From NCBI GenBank assembly GCA_002689655.1, contig NZHC01000107.1, forward strand, positions 3,834-66,292: a stretch of DNA of 62,459 bases, in the 5' to 3' direction. Below the pieces are notes generated by a model. It did not search any database. It saw only the letters and a list, made by a program, of their open reading frames with translations, and had not been told where the DNA came from. Shown here in pieces: positions 26,390 to 36,900 of this stretch. The stretch is from Rhodopirellula sp. (GTDB lineage Bacteria; Planctomycetota; Planctomycetia; Pirellulales; Pirellulaceae). The translations under genes and the position numbers were made by a program. How positions within the stretch are numbered: position 1 is the stretch's first letter; the number at the start of each line of letters is the position of its first letter.

Positions 26390-28231
26390 TCATTCTGCTC
26401 GTTGCGGCTCGCTTTGGTTTTCTTTCGCACGTGATGCGTGTTGCTGGTTGATCCACTGATTGATGCGTTGCTCAAGCATTGGCAGGGGAATAGATCCGGC
26501 TTCAAGAACCCGATCATGGAATGAACGCACATCAAAATTGTCTCCAAGCTCTTGCTCAGCTTGTCGACGGATACGACTGATCGCGATTTCGCCTGTTTTG
26601 TAGGCAAGTGCCTGGCCCGGCCATCCGATGTAGCGATCAACTTCGGCTACGATGTTGTGCGGGCTTAATGCTGTGTTTGCAGTCATGTAGTCGATTGCCT
26701 GTTGCCGCGACCAACCCATCCAATGAAGTCCCGTGTCCACAACAAGCCGGCTTGCACGCCAAGCCTCCATGCTCAATCGTCCAAAGTCCTGGTAGGGGTC
26801 TTTGTAAAATCCGATTTCCTTCCCCAAGCGTTCGCTATACAACGCCCAGCCTTCGATAAATGCAGTGAAGTTGCTCTCGCGACTGATGGGATGGAGGTTT
26901 GCTAGTTCTGCCTGAATGGCCAGCTGCAGATGATGGCCTGGCACGGCCTCATGGAGTGACAACGCTTCAAGTTGATACAGCGGGCGAGAGGACAAGTTGT
27001 ATGTGTTCAAGTAGTAAACACCACCACGAGTGCCGTCAGTTGCTGGAGGCCAATAGTAGGCAGCGGTTGTTTGAGGTGCCACATATGCAGGGATTTCCCG
27101 TAGTCCATATGGGATTCGTGGCAGATGTCCAAACAGTTCTGGTAAACGGCCATCTGCACGCTTTAAAATCAGGGCGGCAGTTTGCATTAATTCCTCGGCG
27201 GATTTGGCATAGAATTTGGGGTCCGTTCTCAAGTGCTCGAGGAATTCATCGAGTGTGCCGTCAAAATCTACTTTTTGTTTGATCAATTCCATGTCAGAAC
27301 GGATCCTTGCGTTTTCACTTACTCCGGTTTGATGTAATTCTTCCGGGGAAATTTCGATTGTGGTAAAGCGTTGAATACGGTCGAGATAAAATTCTCGCCC
27401 CATCGGCATCGCTGATGCTCCCACAGGTCCTCGGCATGCGGGCAGATATTCGCTTCGAAGGAAATCTGCAAAACGCTGATAAGCCGGAATGACGCTCTGT
27501 TTAAGCGCATCCTCAATTTGCTGATTGATCGGGGCCCATCGTTGGGCGCCGAGATTGCTTTTTGATTCCGCAGCGATGTTTGTCAGGAATAGTGATTTCG
27601 TTAAGTCTTCAACAAGATGCGATTCAACCTGTGAAAGTGAATCTCGCATGATGATTGCTGGTTGAACCAAGCCGGCTTTGATCCCTCCCCGCAGCAGCTC
27701 TATTTGTTGATTGGTATAGCGGTCAAAATCTTTGAGGCGAGCAATGTAGTTTGCAAAGTCACCTTCTGATTTCGGGGCCATCACTCGGGGCAACTCCGGG
27801 AAACGGATATGAAAGCCGCCCCGATTATTGATCGGCATTAAATGGGTTTTGAAGCGAAAGTCGGCGATTTGACCCTCGAGTCGTCGCCGTAGTAATTCAT
27901 GATCAATTTGTTTTCCCTCACTGAGATCGTCCACAAGAACAGCTTCAAGTGTTTCGAGAAATTTGCTCCGCCGAACTGCGCGTGCTTGAATTGCTGAAAG
28001 GCTATCGTCAGCCAGGTGATCCTGGCCACGTGGATCACCGATGTTGGTTGCCAGTAACGGAGATGATTCAAGTTCAAAATTCCAAACTTGATCAAGCAAC
28101 TCGGTCAATTTCTGATCCGCGATGATCTGCTGCGATGTGGTTTCCTGTGCTAACGCTACTTCCGAAAGCAGCAGCATTGTCACGAGAAAAAGAAATCGCC
28201 GTTGTGTTTTGGATATGATCAAATTCAGCAT
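26390..28231 (-). CDS. Exported DUF885 family metallopeptidase-like protein
   Basis: Predicted secreted or lipid-free periplasmic protein of 613 residues with a signal peptide (about 1-29, ending EVALAQ). The DUF885 signature HEAVPGHHLQ is at 427-436. It is followed by E460 in AFIEGWALYSERLG, an arrangement resembling zinc metallopeptidases with HExxPGHH. Members are often annotated as dipeptidyl-peptidase-like, but few have been tested. The frame is intact and the length is usual for the family (about 550-620). It diverges from the SGNH hydrolase gene across 286 nt and converges on the GcvH-like gene. Confidence 0.88.
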   Translation of the reverse strand: MLNLIISKTQRRFLFLVTMLLLSEVALAQETTSQQIIADQKLTELLDQVWNFELESSPLLATNIGDPRGQDHLADDSLSAIQARAVRRSKFLETLEAVLVDDLSEGKQIDHELLRRRLEGQIADFRFKTHLMPINNRGGFHIRFPELPRVMAPKSEGDFANYIARLKDFDRYTNQQIELLRGGIKAGLVQPAIIMRDSLSQVESHLVEDLTKSLFLTNIAAESKSNLGAQRWAPINQQIEDALKQSVIPAYQRFADFLRSEYLPACRGPVGASAMPMGREFYLDRIQRFTTIEISPEELHQTGVSENARIRSDMELIKQKVDFDGTLDEFLEHLRTDPKFYAKSAEELMQTAALILKRADGRLPELFGHLPRIPYGLREIPAYVAPQTTAAYYWPPATDGTRGGVYYLNTYNLSSRPLYQLEALSLHEAVPGHHLQLAIQAELANLHPISRESNFTAFIEGWALYSERLGKEIGFYKDPYQDFGRLSMEAWRASRLVVDTGLHWMGWSRQQAIDYMTANTALSPHNIVAEVDRYIGWPGQALAYKTGEIAISRIRRQAEQELGDNFDVRSFHDRVLEAGSIPLPMLEQRINQWINQQHASRAKENQSEPQRAE

Positions 28232-28517
28232 GATTTTTCAGAAGGGCAGTGCGACCTGCCGAAATGTAGTGTTTGGAAACTGAATAACGTAATTGGTTGT
28301 CTTGAACCCGATTGGATCCCAAAAATAATTGTACGTCACGCTACCCGTTGTATCAGTAGTTGGCACATCTTCCTGTCGGTTAGGTTAAGATATGCCGACG
28401 AAAACTGGTGTGATTTGCTCTCGTTAGGCGACAACGAGGTTTGGACGCAGGTCGGCAAATTGTGAAGCGATTAATAAGAGTTTCTGTTAAACGTGAAATT
28501 TCCCGGGTGAATTTGAA

Positions 28518-29330
28518 ATGCGAACTTTTGTGCTGTTGTGTTTGGTGATAGCTCTGGCGACCACTCAGGCTTGGCTCTTCCAAGGCGACTCGCGAGGTTC
28601 AACTGTATGGGCCGTAGAAGTCACTCCCGAAGATAGTTTTCTCGATCGCTATCGAGAAAAAGCCAGCGATAGGTGGGAACAGGATATTCAAAAACTTGAG
28701 GCTCGTGATGCGACTGAGACTGATCCCAAAGATGCCATCATGTTCATTGGTAGCAGTAGCGTTCGAAGATGGTCAGATATCGCGACTGATATGGCACCCT
28801 TTCGTACGATTCAGCGAGGCTATGGAGGGGCGAAGTACAGTGATGTTGCCGTTTTTTCCAAACGTTTGCTGCATCCGCATGACTATCAGGCCCTTGCGAT
28901 TTTCGTTGGGAATGATGTCCAAGGAAAGCCTGACGATCACACGCCTGATCAAGTAGAAGAATTGGTGAGGTACCTTGTTTCAGTTTCGCAAAGTCACCAA
29001 GCAGATGCTCCTGTCTTTCTAATTGAAGTGACCCCAACCTCGAAGCGGTATGCCGCGTGGCCAGCCATTCGAAAAATGAATGAACGATTACGCGAAATTG
29101 CACTTTCAACGCCGAACACGCATTTCATTGCAACTGCGGAACATTATTTGGATCCTGAGGGGAAGCCGCGTGATGAGCTGTTTGTGAGCGACCGCTTACA
29201 TTTGAATGAAGCCGGGTACGATCAATGGGCAGCTTTAATCCGCAGTAGAATTGCTGAAACTTTGCTATTTAAACGCGAATTTGAAGCCAAGACTGCATCT
29301 GCGGCGACCAATGAATCTAACGGGAAATGA
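28518..29330 (+). CDS. Exported SGNH/GDSL-family hydrolase
   Basis: A signal peptide covers about residues 1-33. The SGNH blocks are block I MFIGSSSVRRW with nucleophile S80, block II glycine in RGYGG near 101, block III GND at 131-133 and block V SDRLHLN with D225 and H228. These enzymes hydrolyse acyl or acetyl esters on lipids, glycans or peptidoglycan; which one cannot be told. Length 270 residues. ATG start. The LptD-like gene follows on the same strand after about 220 nt, so shared transcription is possible but unproven. Confidence 0.87.
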   Translation: MRTFVLLCLVIALATTQAWLFQGDSRGSTVWAVEVTPEDSFLDRYREKASDRWEQDIQKLEARDATETDPKDAIMFIGSSSVRRWSDIATDMAPFRTIQRGYGGAKYSDVAVFSKRLLHPHDYQALAIFVGNDVQGKPDDHTPDQVEELVRYLVSVSQSHQADAPVFLIEVTPTSKRYAAWPAIRKMNERLREIALSTPNTHFIATAEHYLDPEGKPRDELFVSDRLHLNEAGYDQWAALIRSRIAETLLFKREFEAKTASAATNESNGK

Positions 29331-29548
29331 GTTTCACGCCCGCCAGAGTCCTGTTCCACGAAATCTATTCCGGAAACCGTCTGATTTACCATCGCATTTA
29401 CCGGTTTCAAGCTTGTGACTGTCTGAAATCAATTCGTAGACTGCCGGAGCGTTCTATCTGAACGTGATTTCATTTTTTCACTAGGGAAGCAGTCAACTTG
29501 GGCGGCAAGGAAGCCACCACTGAACCAATCAGGCTTGGAATTCGACGA

Positions 29549-32500
29549 ATGATGTCGTCTTCCACGTTCTCTGCTGCGCGGATTTTTTTTGTTTCTTTCT
29601 GTGCTTTCTGTGCTTTCTGGCCCGTAAGCACAGCGACGAGTCAAGAAGTCAGTTCTGAGACGCTTCATGTTCGGGGCAACGTTGTCTCACGTTGGCAGAT
29701 TAATGATGCAGAGGCATCACTTTTACAAGGTGATTGTGAGTTGGCTCATGGTGGACAGTCGGTCCGAGCTGATTCGATGTTGCTTTTGGTGGATGGGCCG
29801 GCGGGGCGGGTCCGGACCCGGATTGTGATCGATGCGGATTCTTCACAAAAGCGTGATAGCCCCCGTGCATGGACGCTTGTGACTCTGGATGACCCACAGA
29901 TCATCGCGCCCCGCGTACTTAAAAAGCCGATCGATGACCCTGAGTTGCTTCGCTATTTGCCGGTTTCTGCATCATTTCCTGCCAACGAGTGGTTGGATGC
30001 GATTCCCAAGACAGATGCCGGTATACAGCAGGTGCAATTCGAAGAATCAATCGTTGCGCCACAGTCAGACAATGCCCTTCCGGCACCTTTGCCGGATTCA
30101 ACTGATTCCTCATCGGTACGTTTCCTGACAGGTGGAGGGACCAAGTCGATTGAGATCGGCGCACGAGACGGATCGACTCAACTGCAGATTGAAATGAAGC
30201 CACGACCCGAGTTGGGTGATACGGTGGTTTTGGCAAGGGGTGGGGTCACTGTTCTGATTCGTGATGTGACTGTCAGCCTACCCGGTGGCATGATGGACCT
30301 GGGAACAATCTCGTTATCGGCTGATCGTGTTGTGGGTTGGTTGCCCGAAGTAGGATCACTATTTAATCGTTCGAATGCGAGTACACCATCTGATGGAGAA
30401 ATCTATCTGGAAGGGGATATCGTATTTCGGCAAGGCGAGCGAATCATCTATGCCAACTCGATGTATTACAACATCGCTACGCAGAAAGGCATGGTCCTGG
30501 ATTCTGAAGTTATCACGACGATTCCAAATTATCTCGGTGTTGTACGCCTGAAGGCCGATGTATTGCAGCAGGTGGCTGAGGGTAATTTCATAGCGTTTGA
30601 TGCGGCAGTCACGACTAGTCGAATGGGCGTGCCACAGTACTGGTTGCAGAGCGAACGTCTGCAACTGACAGATCGTCAACGAATCACGCCGGATCCCACG
30701 ACTGGTTTGCCTACCAGTCGTAGCGAAGCGTTCGTTAATAGTCGTGATAACTTCGTCTATTTCGGCGGGGTTCCGATTCTTTACTGGCCTACCTTTTCAA
30801 CCAGTTTGGAGCGACCGGGCTACTACGTTTCTGGCATCAAGTTGCGAAATGACCAGATCTTTGGCACTCAGGTTTTGCTTGATTTTGATCTGTTTCAATT
30901 ATTTGGAATTGAAAACGCGCCGCCCGGTGCAGACTGGGAAATGTCACTTGATTATTTGAGCGAGCGTGGTCCAGCGATTGGAACCATGCTCGAGTACAGT
31001 TTGCCATCCCTTTTCGGAATCAATGGCCCTGTGGATGGCTATTTTGATACGTGGTTGATTCACGATGATGGTACGGATGATTTGGGAGCAGGGCGACGTG
31101 ATTTACAACCTTCCACGAAGTTTCGTGGTCGCTCTCTTTTGCGGCATCGACACTATCTGAATTCCAATCTTGAGCTGATCGCCGAGTTGGGTTGGATCAG
31201 TGACCGTAATTTTCTGGATCAATATTTCGAAGGCGAGTGGGATCGTGATATCAACGAAAGCACTGCTTTGCGATTGCGAAAGTATCATAATAGCCATCTG
31301 TTTGATCTAACTGGGCAAGCTCGGATCAATGACTTTTTCACGACGACTGAAAACCTGCCCATGTTGGACCACTACATGCTCGGGGGGGCAATTTTCGGTG
31401 ATCGTTTCACGTGGTCTGCCCACAATAAAATCGGCTATTCCCGTTTGCAGGTTGGCGATTTTCCGGAGACTGAACCTGAACGGAGCATGTATTCGCCAAT
31501 TTCGCCGCCACCAGGAATTGTGGGGCTGAAAAGAGTGGGGCTGGAAAATGCCTCAGGAATGGTTGCCGGAACACGACAAAAACTGGCGTTGCCGGTTCAG
31601 CTTGGTCCAGTCAGGGTGGTGCCAAGCGTTTCCGGAGAGGCATCTTACTACGGCGAAGCTTCGGATGGCGAATCGCTTACACGATTGCTTGGGCAGGGAG
31701 GGGTCGTAGCCACACTACCCGCCTCACGAGTGGATCCGACCATTCAAAGCAGTTTATTAAACATTCGTGGACTGGCGCACAAAGCCGAGTGGCAAGCCGA
31801 ATATTTTTATGCTGACAGTAATTCAAATCTTGATGCACTTCCACTCTACAATCCGCTGGATGATCACGCACAGCAGCAATATCGATCACGCTTCTTGCGC
31901 AGCAATCCTTTCACGTTGGGGCGCACACGTTATCAGACGAGAGACTATGCATTTCGGCAAGGGATACAGAAGCTTGTTGCTAGCCCAAGTGACGTTGTAG
32001 CTGCCGACTTGCAGCAGGTGCGAATCGGCTTGCACCAGCGACTGCAAACCAAGCGTGGTCTACCGGGGCTTGAACGCATTGTGGATCTTTTCAAATTGGA
32101 CCTTGATTTGCTCATCTTTCCAGACGCAGATCGTGATAACTTTGGAAAGTCTCTGGGCCCTGCTACGTATGACATGCGGTACCAAGTTGGTGATCGTGTC
32201 TCACTATTAAGTGATGGTTATTTTGATTTTTTCGATGGAGGTCTCCGATCAATCAGCGCCGGGGTCCGTAGTACCCGTCCTGGATTGGGTGACGTCTATT
32301 TTGGCTTGTTGTCACTGGAAGGACCCATCAGTAGCACCGTATTCAGGAGCAACCTGGATTACCGATTGAACGAAAAGTGGATTATTTCCAATAGTCTGAG
32401 TTACGATTTCAGCAGCACAGGAAATGTTTCGCAGTCAGCTGGGCTGACTCGGATCGGCGAGTCACTTTTGGTTCGACTGGGGATGACGTATGACAAGGGA

Positions 32501-32614
32501 CGCGATAATGTGGGGATCGGTTTTTCAATTGAGCCTCGGTTCTGGCCCAAGCCAAAGCTGGGTCGAGTGGGAGGTCAGTTGATCCCACCGCCAGGCGTCG
32601 AAGGATTTGAGTAG
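29549..32614 (+). CDS. LptD/OstA-like outer membrane LPS assembly protein
   Basis: Very long exported protein (about 1,021 residues from ATG 29549) with a signal peptide ending STATSQE. The N-terminal part carries an OstA-like beta-jellyroll (TLHVRGNVVSRWQ, EASLLQGDCELAHGG), and a second such block appears around 300-370 (GEIYLEGDIVFRQGERIIYANS). The C-terminal half has alternating aromatic strands typical of a beta-barrel, as in LPS assembly proteins. The mature part has almost no cysteines, so the disulfide-controlled maturation of E. coli LptD cannot apply. The open frame back to TTG 29498 lacks support. Planctomycetes do have an LPS-bearing outer membrane, which fits. Confidence 0.78.
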   Translation: MMSSSTFSAARIFFVSFCAFCAFWPVSTATSQEVSSETLHVRGNVVSRWQINDAEASLLQGDCELAHGGQSVRADSMLLLVDGPAGRVRTRIVIDADSSQKRDSPRAWTLVTLDDPQIIAPRVLKKPIDDPELLRYLPVSASFPANEWLDAIPKTDAGIQQVQFEESIVAPQSDNALPAPLPDSTDSSSVRFLTGGGTKSIEIGARDGSTQLQIEMKPRPELGDTVVLARGGVTVLIRDVTVSLPGGMMDLGTISLSADRVVGWLPEVGSLFNRSNASTPSDGEIYLEGDIVFRQGERIIYANSMYYNIATQKGMVLDSEVITTIPNYLGVVRLKADVLQQVAEGNFIAFDAAVTTSRMGVPQYWLQSERLQLTDRQRITPDPTTGLPTSRSEAFVNSRDNFVYFGGVPILYWPTFSTSLERPGYYVSGIKLRNDQIFGTQVLLDFDLFQLFGIENAPPGADWEMSLDYLSERGPAIGTMLEYSLPSLFGINGPVDGYFDTWLIHDDGTDDLGAGRRDLQPSTKFRGRSLLRHRHYLNSNLELIAELGWISDRNFLDQYFEGEWDRDINESTALRLRKYHNSHLFDLTGQARINDFFTTTENLPMLDHYMLGGAIFGDRFTWSAHNKIGYSRLQVGDFPETEPERSMYSPISPPPGIVGLKRVGLENASGMVAGTRQKLALPVQLGPVRVVPSVSGEASYYGEASDGESLTRLLGQGGVVATLPASRVDPTIQSSLLNIRGLAHKAEWQAEYFYADSNSNLDALPLYNPLDDHAQQQYRSRFLRSNPFTLGRTRYQTRDYAFRQGIQKLVASPSDVVAADLQQVRIGLHQRLQTKRGLPGLERIVDLFKLDLDLLIFPDADRDNFGKSLGPATYDMRYQVGDRVSLLSDGYFDFFDGGLRSISAGVRSTRPGLGDVYFGLLSLEGPISSTVFRSNLDYRLNEKWIISNSLSYDFSSTGNVSQSAGLTRIGESLLVRLGMTYDKGRDNVGIGFSIEPRFWPKPKLGRVGGQLIPPPGVEGFE

Positions 32615-32766
32615 AACTCACAGGTTGGTGTGCAGCCTTCATGATTTAAGGGGACCCACGCGAATGTTGCGGATTGCCCTCCCCGAGGGTTGGACGCCGC
32701 CGTCGCTCTCACTGTTTCGGCCGCTCACAATCATTTAGCACGAAGACATGTGCTGAGCCTGTCTGG

Positions 32767-33093
32767 TCAACGTGTGTGTTGGATCACCCAATCCCGATAT
32801 CCCTCAGTGGTATCGGTCACAGGTAACATAAGGATCTCAGGCTGTTCGTAGGGATGAAGTGCCGCTAACTGGCGTTTGAGGTCTTGCCAGCATGCGTTTC
32901 CCGTTTTTATCGTCAAGCGGAATTCGGTTGATGATTGGAGGACACCATCCCATTTGTAGTGACTGGTGACTGGACCCTCGATTTGAACACAGGCTGCCAT
33001 ACTCGAGTAAATGAGTTGACGGGCAAGGTGCTCGGCATCGGCGTGTGATGCCACGGTGGTAACCACAAGCACGAGCTGATTAGATGAATGCAT
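32767..33093 (-). CDS. cutA: CutA1 family divalent cation tolerance protein
   Basis: Small trimeric protein of 108 residues. Typical signatures are LVLVVTTVASHADAEHLARQL near the N-terminus, SSMAACVQIEGPVTSHYKWDG, the central TEFRLTIKT and the C-terminal HPYEQPEILMLPV. It was originally linked to copper tolerance; its physiological role in bacteria remains unclear. ATG start. It diverges from the large FtsX-type permease gene and converges on the LptD-like gene. Confidence 0.94.
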   Translation of the reverse strand: MHSSNQLVLVVTTVASHADAEHLARQLIYSSMAACVQIEGPVTSHYKWDGVLQSSTEFRLTIKTGNACWQDLKRQLAALHPYEQPEILMLPVTDTTEGYRDWVIQHTR

Positions 33094-33363
33094 GTCAGAA
33101 ACGGCTAAAAAAGAGGATTCTGAGGGTCTAGGCTGGTGAGGATGTAAAAACTTGTAATCCGTCCAGTTGGTAATTTAGCAGGCAACTGGTAAGCATATGG
33201 AGGTAGGCTGTCGGGCGGGCTTGTTACAACGGCCTGGATTTGAAAAACCAGTGACACTTCTTTCGTGGTCTGCTTTTTTGATGAAAATCAGCTCACGGCT
33301 TTCACCACAGAAATCATCGGTGCAGAAACGCCTAAACGTTGCAATTGCTGGAGAAATAAAGAG

Positions 33364-36300
33364 ATGGCTGATTTGCAGGGGCCAAGCAAAATGAAACCTT
33401 TCACGATGTCGCGTTTGATCCGCGCCAGCATGAAGTATTCGTGGCGGGTTTCAGGATCGGTTGCGTTGGGGGTTGCCACGGCAACTGCGGTCATTGTGGG
33501 GGCCCTGTTGGTTGGCGATTCAATGCGTGGTAGCTTACGCGGGCTTACCATCGAGCGGCTTGGAAACACAGAGAACGCTATCTTCCCCGGAGGGTTCTTT
33601 GAGCTTGATGGCTTGACCAACACGAACCTAGATCCCATTGCTTTGATGCTGTTCGAGAATGGCATCGTTGAGTTTCGTGGAGATCATGACGAGATTCGTC
33701 GAGCGGGCTCGGTGCAGATCATCGGCTGCGATAGTAATTTTTGGCGACTCGATGTCTCGGGTATGCAAAAGCTACCGGCACTCGACGACGATAGTGTGAT
33801 CGTGAACCAGTCGATGGCTTCTGAGTTGGGTGTACATGTTGGTGATCTGCTGACTTTGCGTTTGCCTGTTGAGCAAGCTGTGCCCGCCGACAGTCCTCTG
33901 GGAACGCGCGATGCCGAGAGTGAGGGGTTACCCCGCATGCGAATCGCTGGGATCGTACCCGATCGTGGCCTAGGAATTTTTTCTGTTTCGGCGAGTCAGG
34001 CATCGCCTCGCAACGTATTTGTCAATCGTGCGACCGTGGGTGAAGTTCTTGACAGGAAAGGACAGGCCAATGCGATTTTGCTTGACCAGCCTGCAACACT
34101 CGCGGACTTCAATATCAGCTTGGCTGACCTCGGGCTTACCTTGCAACGCATTGAGCGGAGCTTTAAATCTGATTCCGGTGAGCCAATGTCAATCTATGAA
34201 TATTTCTGGTTGACCAGCGAGCGATTGTTGCTTCCTGCGATGGCAGTTGATCGCATCAAGGAGGCGTTTCCCGCTGCAGAGTTGATTGAGACCACGACCT
34301 ACCTCGCTAATGCACTTGAGCGTTTGAATCAGGAAGGTGAAGTTGTGGCTACCGTGCCGTACAGCACCATCACGGCTGTTGATGGCAGTCCCCAATTACC
34401 ATTGAGTTATGAATTTGCTCAGAGTTCGATTGATAGCCAATCGCCAGAGGCAGATAATACGACTGAGGTAATTCCGTTGGTGTTGAATCAGTGGACTGCT
34501 GATCGATTGGGTGCAACACGGGGAACATTTTTACGCGTTGCCTATTATGAACCCGAAGTTAAGAATGGCCAAGAAATCGAACGCTTCTTTACAGCGATCG
34601 TGACGGATGTGGTACCGATAACTCGACCGGCAACGCCGTACCGACGTCGCCGGGAAGCCACTTTTGACCAACCACCAACCGTCTATAACGATCCCGATCT
34701 GACACCGTCGGTCCCTGGAGTTACTGATCAGGATTCGATTAGTGATTGGGATTTACCCTTTGCATTAAAACGGGAAATCAGCAAAGAAGATGATGACTAT
34801 TGGAATGAATATCGTTTGACTCCGAAAGCATTTTTGCCCTTGTATCAAGGACAGCAACTATTCGGCAGCCGTTTCGGCGAAACCACAGGCATTCGCTTCT
34901 CGGCATCGTCCGCGGCGGATGAGAGTCTGCTGAGCGAGCGTTTGTTGGAAATTCTCAAGCCATCGTTTCCAGATTTGGGCTGGTCGATTATCCCGATCCG
35001 CGAACAACAATTAGCCGCGTCCAGTGGAACCACGCCCTTTGATGGGCTTTTCCTGTCATTAAGTTTCTTTGTGATTCTGGCAGCTATCATGTTGATCGCA
35101 ATGTTGTTTCGGTTGGGGCTGACACAACGTATGACCCAATTCGGAACGTTATTGGCAGTGGGGTGGACCCCGAGATGTGTGGCCCGTTTTGCCCTTCGAG
35201 AGGGATTGTTGGTTGCGGCGGCCGGTGTTGTGCTGGGAGTGGTTGGCGGTTTTCTTTACGCATGGATTGTGCTTTGGGCGTTGCGTTCCCTTTGGGTTGG
35301 CGCCGTGACAGTACCGTTTTTGACCTTCCACTGGACGCTCCAAAGTTTGTTGATTGGGTCTTTTGCGGGATGGGCGGTCGCAGCAGTAACGTTGTGGCGA
35401 ACGGCTCGTTGGCTAACGCATCTTGATGCCCAGGATCTGCTTTCACAGCGCGATACAGATAAAATGGCCGATCGAACAAGTGGTCGAGGACGGCTGCCTG
35501 TGGCTGCTTTCGGTCTCGGTTGTTTGGCAGTTGGAGTGGGGGCCTTTGGTGCAACAGCAGCAGGTCAAATTGCAGCAGGTGCTTTTGTCGGTGGCGGAAT
35601 GTTACTGCTGGTCGCCGCGTTGCTGTTCATTTACGCATGTTTGCGGAGTCCAAACCGTCTTGCCACAAAGATTCATCAAGATTCATTCACTTTTTGGCAG
35701 CTCATCAGCCGTAATGCTTCTCGACACCCCCTGCGGAGCACGATGACGATTGGTTTGATGGCGACAGCAGCTTTCTTAATCATGGCGATATCAGCATTTC
35801 GTTTGCAGCCTAATGCAGAAGGGACTGGCGGATTCACCTTGATTGGACAATCATCACAAACACTTTCCCGAGATCTCAGACAGAAGCAAGTCCGCTCGGA
35901 GATGCTTGGACCGGACGCGCGCTTGTTGGCAGAAACAACGATCGCTCCATTGCGTTTGCGATTAGGGCAGGATGCAAGTTGTAATAACCTGTACAAAGCC
36001 ACTCAGCCCACGGTTGTTGGAATTTCCGAATCGTTCAGCAGACTGTTCAATAATAATACATCGACAGTTCTGCCAGGTTTCCAATGGGCAGCAGATGGCG
36101 ACTTGCCTGTTGGGAAAACACCTTGGGATGCACTTGATGTTGTTGCCACGGGAACTGAAAACGATCCAATACCAGTGATCATCGATCAGAATACTGCGAT
36201 GTGGAGTCTGCAGATGATGAAAGGTGTGGGTGAGGTTCGTGCTTTTGAATACGAGCCTGGAAAGCTGACCTATTTTCGTGTCGTCGGTTTGCTTGCTAAT

Positions 36301-36888
36301 TCAATGTTGCAAGGAAAATTGATGATCGGCGAAAATAATTTCAAACGAATCTTTCCCGACATCAGCGGATATCAATATTTCCTCATCGCTGTAGAACACT
36401 CTCGCAGCGAAGAAGTGGCCAGTGTTTTGGAAAATCGTCTTGGTGACATTGGGATGGATGTCACGGATGCGAATCGAGTGCTGTCAAAGATGCTGGCAGT
36501 TCAGAACACTTATTTGCGTACCTTCCAGAGTCTCGGTGCACTTGGACTTCTGTTGGGGACGATCGGGCTGGCAGTTGCGCAGATGCGCAGTGTTCTTGAG
36601 AGACGTCAAGAATTGGCGGTGATGCGAGCCATTGGTTTCAGTCGGCAACGTTTAACTTCGGTAGTCATGGGGGAAACAGCAACGTTGTTGTTGTTCGGGA
36701 TTGGATGTGGAGCCGTTTGTGCGGTCTTGGCTGTGTTGCCTCATGCTCTGATCAATGGCTTGGAACCACCAATCGTGGAACCGTTCATTCTACTGGTTGG
36801 AATTACACTTTTTGGATTGTGTGCTGGGTTGGCGGCAGTGCGACGAGTGAGCAGGATGCCTCTTTTGGAATCTCTGCGTTCCAACTAA
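33364..36888 (+). CDS. Giant FtsX-type ABC permease (two FtsX domains), orphan
   Basis: About 1,174 residues. An N-terminal membrane helix (SVALGVATATAVIVGALLVG) leads to a large periplasmic region. A first FtsX block of about four helices spans roughly residues 555-690, further helices lie around 720-770 and 800-815, a second extracytoplasmic region follows, and a C-terminal FtsX block ends VRRVSRMPLLESL. This is the architecture of MacB/LolC-like permeases that transmit ATP hydrolysis to the periplasm. No ATPase gene is adjacent, so its motor is encoded elsewhere. I start at ATG 33364, with GGAG about ten nt upstream. ATG 33391 is an alternative, and the frame back to 33265 is unsupported. 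The lipoate ligase gene begins 12 nt after its stop. Confidence 0.82.
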   Translation: MADLQGPSKMKPFTMSRLIRASMKYSWRVSGSVALGVATATAVIVGALLVGDSMRGSLRGLTIERLGNTENAIFPGGFFELDGLTNTNLDPIALMLFENGIVEFRGDHDEIRRAGSVQIIGCDSNFWRLDVSGMQKLPALDDDSVIVNQSMASELGVHVGDLLTLRLPVEQAVPADSPLGTRDAESEGLPRMRIAGIVPDRGLGIFSVSASQASPRNVFVNRATVGEVLDRKGQANAILLDQPATLADFNISLADLGLTLQRIERSFKSDSGEPMSIYEYFWLTSERLLLPAMAVDRIKEAFPAAELIETTTYLANALERLNQEGEVVATVPYSTITAVDGSPQLPLSYEFAQSSIDSQSPEADNTTEVIPLVLNQWTADRLGATRGTFLRVAYYEPEVKNGQEIERFFTAIVTDVVPITRPATPYRRRREATFDQPPTVYNDPDLTPSVPGVTDQDSISDWDLPFALKREISKEDDDYWNEYRLTPKAFLPLYQGQQLFGSRFGETTGIRFSASSAADESLLSERLLEILKPSFPDLGWSIIPIREQQLAASSGTTPFDGLFLSLSFFVILAAIMLIAMLFRLGLTQRMTQFGTLLAVGWTPRCVARFALREGLLVAAAGVVLGVVGGFLYAWIVLWALRSLWVGAVTVPFLTFHWTLQSLLIGSFAGWAVAAVTLWRTARWLTHLDAQDLLSQRDTDKMADRTSGRGRLPVAAFGLGCLAVGVGAFGATAAGQIAAGAFVGGGMLLLVAALLFIYACLRSPNRLATKIHQDSFTFWQLISRNASRHPLRSTMTIGLMATAAFLIMAISAFRLQPNAEGTGGFTLIGQSSQTLSRDLRQKQVRSEMLGPDARLLAETTIAPLRLRLGQDASCNNLYKATQPTVVGISESFSRLFNNNTSTVLPGFQWAADGDLPVGKTPWDALDVVATGTENDPIPVIIDQNTAMWSLQMMKGVGEVRAFEYEPGKLTYFRVVGLLANSMLQGKLMIGENNFKRIFPDISGYQYFLIAVEHSRSEEVASVLENRLGDIGMDVTDANRVLSKMLAVQNTYLRTFQSLGALGLLLGTIGLAVAQMRSVLERRQELAVMRAIGFSRQRLTSVVMGETATLLLFGIGCGAVCAVLAVLPHALINGLEPPIVEPFILLVGITLFGLCAGLAAVRRVSRMPLLESLRSN

Positions 36889-36894
36889 GGGAGG
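36887..36894 (+). promoter_or_regulatory. Shine-Dalgarno of the lipoate ligase gene, overlapping the permease stop
   Basis: AAGGGAGG lies six nt before ATG 36901. Its first two bases belong to the TAA stop of the permease gene, which suggests cotranscription and coupling. Confidence 0.75.
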
Positions 36895-36900
36895 AAGAAC

